Source of the DNA: Ascarosepion bandense | Lineage: Eukaryota > Mollusca > Cephalopoda > Sepiida > Sepiidae | Reading direction: 5' to 3' | DNA: 64,000 nt | NCBI GenBank assembly: GCA_037127315.1 | Contig: JBBBDQ010000330.1 | Coordinates: forward strand, 6,617,001-6,681,000 | In this document: positions 55,620-64,000 of the stretch, piece after piece | Numbering within the stretch: the stretch's first letter is position 1 | Layout of the letters: every line of letters starts with the position of its first letter | Position numbers and translations under genes: made by a program | The notes under the pieces: model-generated | Databases searched by the model: none | What the model was told of the DNA's origin: nothing | Seen by the model: the letters and a program-made list of their open reading frames with translations, nothing else

Positions 55620-55968
55620 AATTGGAGTAGATAGATCTATCTATCGCCCAGTTCACACTCCACCCACGTCTATTGAACAGGTGAAGAGGCTCATCCCTTG
55701 TTCCCTGTTTAGGATGTGGTTTCCAGCTTTCTCTTTTCCAATCTTCTCACTTTGTTTTTGTTTCAATTGGAGTAGATCGATCTATCTATCGCCTGGTTCA
55801 CACTCCACCCACGTCTATTGAACAAGTTAAAAGGCTCATCCCTTGTTCCCTGTTTAGGATGTGATTTCAGGCTTTTTCTTTTTCTTTTCCAATCTTTTCA
55901 CTCTTACATAGCCCCCTGCACATCAGTGGTGTTACCGCCTTGCTCGGGGTGATACGATTAAAAAAAAC
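55620..55968 (+). mobile_element. Short two-monomer element with LINE 3' tail, copy 3
   Basis: Two ~145-bp monomers starting attggagtagat at 55621 and 55768, each followed by the palindrome-like gatctatctatcg, then tagccccctgcacatcag...gatacgattaaaa. Confidence 0.85.
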
Positions 55969-56079
55969 AAAAACTTCCTATTGGTTTATGAAGTCTGACC
56001 AACTAGAATTCCATCTACTCCCCACTTAATTGTCTGGATAAGATAATATTTGTTTTTTAAATTTCTTTCTTTCTCACTC

Positions 56080-56105
56080 TCTCTCTCTCTCTATATATAT
56101 ATATT
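56080..56105. repeat. (CT)n(TA)n microsatellite
   Basis: Short compound run. Confidence 0.9.
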
Positions 56106-56283
56106 TTAATTTACTTCCTGCATTTTTTATTTTTTTAACTTTTATTTTTTTTGTGTCATCAATGGGACAATTATGCTCTCACACCCTGATTGAGCACTCT
56201 GGAAAAATAGTAGACTTTGATAAACAGTAGCTACTCTGGTGTGTATGCATCGTTCATTCATTGAAATGAATTAGAGCACTCTA

Positions 56284-56490
56284 GCTATTGGGCGTGTATA
56301 ATGATATGCACTAAAATGTCTGCCTACTTCCACCGAATGCCCATAGCCCAGGGGTAGAGTTGCCAACTGACGCCATTTCAGTCAGGTTTCAATCCTGGGT
56401 AAAAAAGCAATCGAAGTCTAACCATACTGATGAGCTGTGATACGGCAAAACAGATCTGTCTGCGGATGATAATATATATATATATAACAA
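56284..56490 (+). mobile_element. tRNA-derived SINE-like element, copy 2 (family S2)
   Basis: Matches 155-352 throughout (agcccaggggtagag, tcaggtttcaatcctggg, ctgatgagctgtgatac, gtctgcggatga), followed by (TA)n and (GA)n. Confidence 0.75.
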
Positions 56491-56654
56491 GAGAGGGAGA
56501 GAGAGAGAGTGTGTTTTGCTCGCTACATATGTTTCAAATCTAAAGTTGACTCTTTTCAGGTGAATAAACTTGTGATTTTACACATTGAGATGCGTTTGTT
56601 TTTTTGATGGCCAAAATATCATGAATATATATCTAAGTGGCATCCTTAAGGACA

Positions 56655-56997
56655 CATAGCCCAGTGGATATAAATGTTGGTTAGTTCCTGTGACTTGATC
56701 CAAAGAGTTGTGAGTTCAATACCAGGCTACAGCAGTGGTGAACAAGTAACTTATAAGGTGAGAGAGAGATAATTCATGACTAGCAAAAGAGGCACTACTA
56801 CGCAAGGAATAGAGTTCATATATCCCAGTATTTGTAATGAAGAGTTTGGTTCAAAATTCCTAGCACCTGAAGAAGGTCGGAGCGTACAAAAACTGAAATG
56901 TTGTATAAAATGGCAACAAAGACGAGGACAATATTCCAAATAATGTAAATACCACCTCATCTCAGAAATATAGACAAATACCAAATTCTAGGCTTTG
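56655..56997 (+). mobile_element. tRNA-like head plus MITE-like terminus
   Basis: tagcccagtggatataaatg (A-box-like) and gtgagttcaataccaggcta (B-box-like), then a body with ggttcaaaattcctagcacctgaagaagg and an end ccaaataatgtaaataccacctcatctcagaaat. The body and end are shared with 60640-60870. Confidence 0.7.
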
Positions 56998-57831
56998 CAG
57001 AATAATGAAAATAACAGAAAATATGAATAGTAAATGAGTAACTAGAATTGATGAACCAGTAGATAATAAATAGCACAAGAAATCTTGAAAAAAAAATACT
57101 AAGATAAAAATGAAAATGTAGAATGATCCTAATCAACAGAAAATGAGACACACAAAAAAGAAAGACGAGTTTGGTAGGATTAAAAAGAAGTATCAAAGAA
57201 AAGAAAGAAGAGAGCTTGAAACATACTCAATTTACAGTCCACATTGGTAAGTAACAATTCTTGCATCAGAAGACAATTTATCAAGAAGCTGTTTAAGATA
57301 AAGAGTCCTATATAATCCTCTATGCTTGAGAAATAAACATACCATTATTCCAGTAGATACTAGTGGTATTCAAATGAAACAAGGTTTATGCTTCAAAATA
57401 TCAAATACAGAATAATGTTTGTCAAAGATGGCATTATAACAATCCTCTTAAAACTGCAAGAGAATTTCCCAAATTATTAGCAAAACTATATGCCCTGGAG
57501 AAAAAAAATCTTAAATAGTCTACTTTATGAAAAAGGATTTACTAAAGACCTTGTTAGCTATTGCTTTGTCACATTACTATTGAACATATACAAAACACAG
57601 ACAGATTAACAAATGAAATTCCTCTGCTCATATCAGGGCGCATCTCATCTAGTTATTATTTAGCACTACTCAGTTATTTTTTGCTCTGCAGGCAAGTTAG
57701 ATTTAAGGCTCCAAGTTCTGTACTCATAATTTCCCCCATGAGACTATATTCTCATTGATTAAAGAGTAGTTCCATGAATTTGGTGTAATTGTGAGTTCAA
57801 ACCCTAGACTGAGCAGTGTGTACTTGAACTT
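56998..57831. other. No recognisable gene
   Basis: AT-rich. A tRNA B-box-like gtgagttcaaaccctag at 57791 may belong to another worn SINE head next to the S1 copy at 57832. Confidence 0.4.
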
Positions 57832-58076
57832 ACTTAGTAAGATGCCATATGTGATACATGCTTTGGACAATCATGTCTCGAAAGAGACATGACTGACTAG
57901 GCAGAAGATTATTCTGCAGTAGTTTGCCTTTGTTTTCTGGGGTAGGGAAGAGACGGATTAATAACTTTCCCAAGGGTATTTGTGCATAAGTGAATGTGAG
58001 GAATTCAACTGGGATTTGAACTCGGCTCTCTGAGTTGTCATTCAGAATTGATATCCATTGCACCACAAGACACATC
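57832..58076 (-). mobile_element. S1 SINE with internal deletion
   Basis: Both ends are present (gatgccatatgtgatacatg; ccattgcaccacaagac). About 60 bp around the CGACCAAGGCTATAGAACCC segment is missing near 57942. Confidence 0.85.
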
Positions 58077-58599
58077 TGTACTAAATAGGAACTAGACAAA
58101 ATACTGGTGAGCATAAGAAGTAAACAAGAACAATCTAACCCTGTAAATTAAAAGGTTCAACCAAAATTTCCTGAAAGTTATCCAGATCAACAAGCACCTA
58201 GTGAAGGCTGGAGGGCACAACAACAAAGATAATTGGTTGTTTAACAGCATATTAACAATTCATGGGTCATTTACTGTTGAAATTTAATTTTCTTGGGAGC
58301 TTTGAAGTAATAAAAAAAAATTATGTTATTTTGCTTTCACAGTTGGAATATTTGAACACAATTTTATGACTTTAACTAAATATATTTTGACTGCAATTAT
58401 ATGCTTGCAAGCACAGATAAAATGTATTTTTGGCCATTTTACTATAAAATATATTGTTAGTAATTCAAAATCTCAAACTGCTTATTAAAAAAATAGGAAT
58501 GACCAACTGTAAGTATAAAATAACTGAAATAATGACCTCATATTTTACAAGTACAATTAAACTATTCTATTATATTCATATTATTGTTGAAACAAAAAT

Positions 58600-58750
58600 A
58601 TACAATTGAAATTCTTAAAGCACATAGTGAGGAAAGAAGGCTTAGAAAATTTGATATTCACAGATTGAAGGCAACTACTGGGCTTGTGTAAATGGATAGC
58701 AGAACAGGGTTTAGGAGAGATAGCAAAAACAAAATTTGCTATAAAACCAG
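58600..58750 (+). mobile_element. RTE-like LINE fragment, upstream part of a split copy
   Basis: attgaaattcttaaagcacatagtgaggaaagaaggcttagaaaatttgatattcacag is the RKRQLKFL-H-MRKEGLENLI segment. It breaks at about 58750 and resumes at 59141. Confidence 0.7.
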
Positions 58751-58751
58751 G

Positions 58752-59140
58752 AAACTTTTTTTATAATCATTTTACCCCAAGCAAGGCAGGACTGCCACTG
58801 GTGCACAGGAGGTTACATTGAGAGAAAAAAAAAGGTACAGGGTTTGTCAAAGATAGGATAGAAGAACAATGTGAAAATAGAAGATGAAAATTGAGATTGC
58901 ATTTAAACTTTTTGAGATTGTGACTATCAGGAAAGTAAGCAAATGGTAGAGAGTTTCACAAATAAGAAGTATGAGAAAAAAAACTGATAGAGTAGAAGAG
59001 ATAGTCAGATTTAACTACTTTGTTGATAAAAGGGACCTAGATGCCAATCTAGTAGCATGAGTAAATACATGTGGTTGTGGAACCAGGAAAAAAAAGATTG
59101 TAACAGCAGTTACCATGAAAATACTTATAGAAAAGACAGA
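58752..59140 (-). mobile_element. LINE 3' end inserted in the RTE relic
   Basis: Begins with the tail complement ttataatcattttaccccaagcaaggcagg and ends in the complement of the FYKYFHG region (aaaatacttatagaaaagacag). Confidence 0.8.
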
Positions 59141-59185
59141 TGTGTGGAGAGCCATGATCTCTGAAGGTACATGGCATATAGAAGA
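59141..59185 (+). mobile_element. RTE-like LINE fragment, downstream part of the split copy
   Basis: tgtggagagccatgatctctgaaggtacatggcatatagaagaag is the final coding segment and 3' end of the RTE family. Confidence 0.65.
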
Positions 59186-59665
59186 AGAATTCAGGTCAAT
59201 ATCTGTCATGTGCTAATGCAATAACAGAAGAGAAATGCAAAATAATTCAATTGACTTGAAAATGTAAACATCATCTGAGTATTTATCTGTGAAAGACAAA
59301 ATCATATATTTATGACAAGCCACTTGGAGTCATTGAGAATTAATTTGAGAGGAACCAGGAAAAAGAAAAAAGATTCTACTTGTAAAATATAAAACAAATA
59401 AAGCTTGCTACAGAAGGGAAAAATATATGCACAAGAAATAAAAGTCTGAAAGATAGAACTAAGAAATGGTTTATTCCCAGTCAAATACTTCAAGATGTTT
59501 ACACAGTTAAATGATAGATGAACACTGATAAATTTAAAGATATGAAGCAGCTCAAGTAGTTTGGTTAGATCATGGACTGAGGCAAGGTTTTTCACTAGTC
59601 AATACAAGTGATTAATAATTAGATTGTTGAACAGACAGCAACACGAAGCTGGATTGTGAGAATAA
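59186..59665. other. No recognisable gene
   Basis: AT-rich; a 97-codon minus-strand frame (59595-59302) is Phe/Leu-rich with no motif. Confidence 0.4.
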
Positions 59666-59667
59666 GT

Positions 59668-59944
59668 CAGTTAATTGCAATACATGATACATGCTTAACT
59701 GATCATGTCTCTTTTGAGACATGACTGACTAAGCAGAAGATTTTTCCCCACAGTAGATTGCCATTACTTTTTGCAGTAGAGCGATTGCCAACCAAGGCTA
59801 TGGAACCAAATTTGTCTTACTATTCAACCCATAACTACAAGAGATAGATTAACACTTTTCTCAAGGATATTTGTGTGTTAGTGAATGAAACAAATTCAAC
59901 TGAAATTCAAACACAGATCTCCAATTTCTTATTCCAAGCTGATT
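59668..59944 (-). mobile_element. S1 SINE, 5'-truncated and diverged
   Basis: From cagttaattgcaatacatg to ttattccaagctgatt. The A-box end is missing. Confidence 0.85.
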
Positions 59945-60009
59945 GGGAAAAAATGATATATAAATTTTGGCAATCTTTAATCTTTGGGCCTGAAAAAAAA
60001 AATTTTGTC

Positions 60010-60485
60010 AAAAGGATATTTTTTCCCCTTGACATTAGTATTATTTTAACTACCTTTACTTTTTGACAATGTTTCTTATTTTAAAAATGTTGTGACCTTG
60101 TTTGTTTTGTTTTAGCCTACAAGGTTACTGGTGTGTTGTGTTGATAACACACAGTTGTATATCGTGGTACATTAGTTACTCATAATATGATTGACCCACA
60201 GTAGATTCAGTTTGGTCATTTGACAGATTCGTTATTCACTGAACTTTGACTATTTGCACATACTCCCAGCCTTCTGTTTGTTGCTAATACACTTATTTTA
60301 GTGGTCACCTGATCACCAGTAGAATAATCCATTTTCTTAGTATTATTCTTTATTTGGCGATCAGTGTTCAACCCCACGCATCAGTGTCTATGCTTCTTTC
60401 TACATGACAAAAAGGCAATGATTCTAATAAAACTTAAACATATGAAAGTGAATATTTTTTATTCTTGAGAATTGACAACAAAAAT
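60010..60485 (-). repeat. Distant relative of the 10-12.7 kb duplicated segments
   Basis: On the minus strand it starts gtttaatatttttgttgtcaattctcaagaataaa (as at 12559) and passes the catatgtttaagtttt motif. It ends in the gtcaagg...ccttttgac palindrome near 60015-60040, matching the junction at 10150-10500. Confidence 0.6.
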
Positions 60486-60486
60486 A

Positions 60487-60885
60487 TTAAACAGTATTTA
60501 CATAATTCAAACTATTATCCTCATCTTTGTTGTCATTTGCATGATGTTTTGACTGTTGTACTCTCTGGCCTTCTTCAGGTGCTAAGAATTTAGTTCTTGA
60601 CTTGACTCTTACAATTGTGAGTACAATATCAGGCTACAGCAGTAGTGAACAAGTAACTTGCAGGGTTAGAGGAAATAACTCATGACTTCCAATCGAGGCT
60701 TTATGCAAGGAATGAGGATGATATACCCCAGTGATTGTAATAAAGGGTTCGGTTCAAAATTCCTAGCACCTGAAGAAGGCCGCAGCATACAACAGCCAAA
60801 ACATTGTACAAATGGCAACAAAGAAGAGGACAATAGTCCAAATAATGTAAATACTGTAAATACTACCTTATCTAACAAATACTAA
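60487..60885. mobile_element. Full-length foldback element with ~100-bp inverted ends
   Basis: Left end cagtatttacataattcaaac...ggccttcttcaggtgctaagaattt (60487-60592) is the inverted repeat of the right end aaattcctagcacctgaagaaggcc...ccaaataatgtaaatactg (60757-60860). The ~165-bp centre holds gtgagtacaatatcaggctacag, the B-box part of the tRNA-like sequence at 56720. No protein. Confidence 0.8.
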
Positions 60886-61515
60886 AAATATTAAATTATT
60901 TTATATTATTATATTATCTGTGATTCTGCAACACCAGTTTATAATGTTTAAAGAAGTTTGACCTTTGAGAAGATATTCAGGTTTCACACACTCAAAGCCT
61001 TTTTTTTCACTATTGATTCAGGAAGTGGCTGTCTACAACTGACATTGTAGATTTTTCTGAAAAGGTTTGGTGCTATGCATGACATCCACATGAAAACTAT
61101 GATCTGATGAAACTATTTATGTTTTGATTTTATAATAATTTACAGTGCTGAGTGTCACCACTAGCACAGCTCTGTTCAATTTCCATTTCTCCTATTGCAT
61201 TCCAAAAGGACTGATTGTTCTGTTTTAACATGATATCAACTCTGCTGGTTATTTAATGCTGAAAAGATGAAAAAAAGAAATTGTAAAAAATCCTTTGGGT
61301 TGTTGATTTCATAAGTCTGTATTTCCGCTTCTAGAACAGACTTATTTAAAGTTGCTTTAATTTGTGATATAGACCAACTTTCTTCAATTAGGGTAGAATA
61401 ACCTATAAATTTTATCTTCTTGAAAATGTAATATCCTTTAAATGTAAGTAGAATAAAGCTATTCATATGCACTTGAACTTCTTTGTGCTTTCTATGCCCA
61501 CAAGTGATGATCTTT
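60886..61515. other. Unassigned; SINE-tail-like patch near 61225
   Basis: tgatatcaactctgctggttatttaatgctgaaaag at 61231 matches the tail of repeats T and the 5S/tRNA SINEs. The rest is unassigned. Confidence 0.45.
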
Positions 61516-61519
61516 TGTT

Positions 61520-61830
61520 ACAGCAAGTTTAAACAACCCATCCACCTACACTGAGTGACAGGAAACTAGTTCAAATGATATTCAGCTGATATACAGATAT
61601 TCTACTGTTCCTTGTACCTTCCAGATTTAAACATTATTGAGCATATATAAGGCAATTTGCAAAACCTCACGAAATTTCTTGGAATGACACCAAATAACAG
61701 AGTTATGGATATCCCTTGAATATGCTTGAATAGGCATTTTAATGTAGTAACTGAACAATCTCAGGCTTCTTGCCGCATTAAAGAGCTACCATTATCCAAG
61801 TAATGGAGGACTTTGGTGCTTCTATATATT
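61520..61830 (+). mobile_element. Tc1-like transposase relic
   Basis: The + strand near 61607-61665 reads LPDLNIIEHI followed by a stop and GNLQN, the degraded form of the Tc1 signature (S)PDLNPIEHLWG. Upstream and downstream parts are frameshifted. The catalytic region before it is not readable. Confidence 0.6.
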
Positions 61831-61839
61831 TAGAGATTC

Positions 61840-62320
61840 TTATTAAAATCTAAAGAACAATCTGCAATGTTGTTGGTCCTGACCTGACATTTCAGTATCA
61901 GTCACTTTCACACTCTTGCAATGAAGCTTCCCTGTGTCTTTTCTATAAATGCTTTCGTGGTAATTATTATGTTGAATTTTCCTTGGTGATACCTAGATTT
62001 TATGAATTTAAGCACAGTGCCAGATTGGCAGCAAGGCCTCATTATCTTACAGTTGAAATGAATAGATATAACGGCATGTTTCTTCTCTCATACCTCTTGC
62101 TTGTGAAACTATCTTCCCACTTCTTACTTTCCAATCAACTTTGATATTCAAAAATTTAAATCCAAGTCAATTGTTACCTTCTGTCTTGTTAATTTCTGTT
62201 TTTCTGTTATTTTCTTTCTTTAATGTTTTCTTTTCCTCATATTCTTTAAAACCCAGTAACTCCTTGCATCACAGCGGTTTTATTGCCTTGCTTAGAATGA
62301 AATGATTAAAACAAAAATTA
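61840..62320 (+). mobile_element. LINE 3' end
   Basis: Reads TICNVVGPDL, then EASLCLFYKCF, then HSARLAARPHYLTVEM, and ends with tgccttgcttagaatgaaatgattaaaa. Same family as the long copy at 37595-39905. Confidence 0.8.
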
Positions 62321-62329
62321 GTTTATTAA

Positions 62330-63460
62330 GAAATATAGTTTATATTTTCTAGTATTTCTTTTATTTTTTTCTTTTCTGTCTACAAATTTAATAGATGAAA
62401 CAATATCAATTAATTTATTTAATTTTATCCATCTTATCTTTTTTCTGTTCAATGTAACAGTCTGTGAATTTCTTATAAAAATTCTCATCAGTTATTATTC
62501 ATCTTTGATATATTTCTACAATTTTTTTCTATTAAACGTAAAAGACTGTGAATTTATTAATTGAAGCATTATCATTAATTTCTAATTTTTGACTAATTTT
62601 GTTTTTTGTTCAATGGAATAGTCTATGAATTTCTTAGATAATTTATTGTCATTTATTAAATAGATTTGATTCATTTGTCTATTTATAAACATCAAACTGA
62701 AAGACAGCTGATAAGATTAATCTTTATTTGAAAAGAAATCTCATGTTGATGTTTGGGATGCATTTTATTCAACATGCCATCACTACAGATATGTATGTAC
62801 CAAGAAAGGTTGGCAGAGTACATAAAGCCACAGTCAATTCAATGAAAGGAATAATTTTATCTGGAAACATACGCCAAGTGAAAAATTAGACAATAAATCA
62901 GTTTGTTTCAGAAAATAAATGGAAAATTCATGCACACAAAATGCAAAAAATTTAAATTCTTTCTTCTGCAATTATTGATTTTTAGACTCCATAAGTGGAA
63001 AACAAATTTAATTACAGGTCCCAAATAGAATTCTGAAAAATGATGCTTTAATGAAAATAGGATATAGAATTCTGAATTAGATACAAAGCGGAGACAAAAA
63101 TAAACATGTAATAAAAAATAAAATAAAATAAAATAAACTAGTGTTTTTGTTGATTGTTTTCCATCTTTATTCCTAGAAAATAAAGATAAAAATGGTTTAT
63201 GACTGGGGGCTTTCAAATAAATTCTGCATGATTTGTTAACTGTGTTTTCTCAGAGAACCTAATCTCACAGGAAGCAACAAGGTTCAATAAGTTCAATAAA
63301 CACTGCCCATTAAGTGATGGCTAACATGTCAGTCTTGTAATCTATTACGTGTCTGTTCATTTTTAACTGGGTGGCCCATAAACCTAATCTCATATTAAAA
63401 TTGAACAGAAAACCAACTAGAAGACATCCAATTATCTATGTTGGTCAATTCAATTATGTT
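62330..63460. other. No recognisable gene; (TAAAA)n near 63111-63136
   Basis: AT-rich. A 102-codon minus-strand frame (63216-62908) is Phe-rich without motif and is not called. Confidence 0.5.
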
Positions 63461-63464
63461 AGTA

Positions 63465-63945
63465 ACTAGCAGTATAGCCCGGCATTGCTCAGGTGTAATG
63501 AAAGCTTTAAAACTAACACATGGTCCTGGAGCTCAGACTCAGCCTAAAGAATATTTGTGTGAAGTTTGGTGAGAATCGGATAAAAATTGTGGATTTGCAT
63601 AAAGGACATACAGACAGATAAACAGATAAACAGACAAACACACACAAACATCTTGCCTTATATATATATATATATATATATAATCAATTTTCTGCACTTT
63701 TGTAAGAACTGCAACCTTGAAACTTCTGATTATCATTTCTTATGCCCTTGTCTATGAGTGTATCAAATTTGATTAAAATTGGACCACTCCTTCTATAACC
63801 CGATTTTTCGATATTTATCAGAGGTACCTCGACACAAACCTAGCTAAGAACACTGGCAGACACTTATAGTAAAACTGTGTAAATTTTCAAGAAAATCGGT
63901 TCAGCCATTTCAGAGTCTATGAGTTCTATTTATAAATAAGTTGAG
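63465..63945 (+). repeat. Dispersed repeat P, copy at the window end
   Basis: Starts ACTAGCAGTATAGCCCGGCATTGCTC and ends GTTCAGCCATTTCAGAGTCTATGAG...TTTATAAATAAGTTGAG; includes a (TA)n at 63659-63682. Matches 11805-12535 but lacks ~250 bp of its centre and has a different central segment (gtttggtgagaatcgg). Confidence 0.8.
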
Positions 63946-64000
63946 ATTTAGATTTAGATATAACAATTTAATTTTTAGTATTCCACAGGAGTCAAAAGTC

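Noticed and set aside
59302..59595. 97-codon minus-strand open frame
   Set aside because: Phe/Leu/Ser-rich, no motif; expected by chance in AT-rich sequence of this length.
62908..63216. 102-codon minus-strand open frame
   Set aside because: Phe-rich with low-complexity A/T runs; no recognisable domain.

Overview
This is an AT-rich, repeat-saturated stretch of an animal genome and has no bacterial features. It is best read as intergenic or, more likely, intronic DNA of a cephalopod mollusc, probably an octopus-like species. That assignment is an inference. It rests on many tRNA-derived SINEs with intact A and B boxes, 5S rRNA-derived SINE heads that match invertebrate-type 5S, CR1/Jockey-like and RTE-like LINE 3' ends, Tc1/mariner relics, foldback MITE-like elements and abundant (TA)n, (CA)n and (GA)n microsatellites. 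No complete host protein-coding gene is visible. One candidate host exon stands out: 17676-17855 on the minus strand, exactly 60 in-phase codons with a polypyrimidine tract, an AG acceptor and a GTGAGT donor. If it is real, much of the window is intron of a minus-strand gene.

Layout. 0-3.2 kb: a tRNA-derived SINE, microsatellites and a purine-rich 30-bp minisatellite that keeps several long but probably meaningless frames open. 3.4-6.1 kb: LINE 3' ends and a SINE nested inside a 5S/tRNA composite element. 6.4-6.9 kb: TA tracts and a near-perfect 37-bp-arm hairpin. 7.1-8.4 kb: the best reverse transcriptase fragment, one base from an open frame through to its C-terminus. 8.4-13.3 kb: a block of locally duplicated segments with SINE and LINE insertions, including a SINE whose paralogous empty site is still present. 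13.4-15.0 kb: a second RT-bearing LINE relic. 16.3-18.7 kb: a 110-bp tandem triplet, two SINEs, the candidate exon and a tRNA-like module. 19-33 kb: mostly old LINE, SINE, RTE and MITE debris separated by featureless AT-rich DNA. 33-48 kb: RTE and LINE relics, several 5S-derived SINEs, two copies of a short two-monomer element carrying a LINE tail, a GC-richer LTR- or promoter-like island, and mariner remains. 48-54 kb: two more minisatellites (28 bp and 30 bp) and a nested hairpin. 54-64 kb: SINEs, a third copy of the two-monomer element, a LINE nested in an RTE relic, a full foldback element, Tc1 debris and a long (>480 bp) dispersed repeat.

How the parts relate: the elements are parasites and relics, not a pathway. 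Non-autonomous elements (SINEs, the two-monomer element) share 3' tails or target-site features with the LINEs present, which suggests trans-mobilisation. Nested insertions give a relative order of events: 5S/tRNA SINE before tRNA SINE at 4.2-4.8 kb, and RTE before LINE at 58.6-59.2 kb. I found no undescribed molecular system with confidence. The most unusual items are the 5S+tRNA composite SINE family, the two-monomer LINE-tailed element, the candidate exon and the two strong hairpins.
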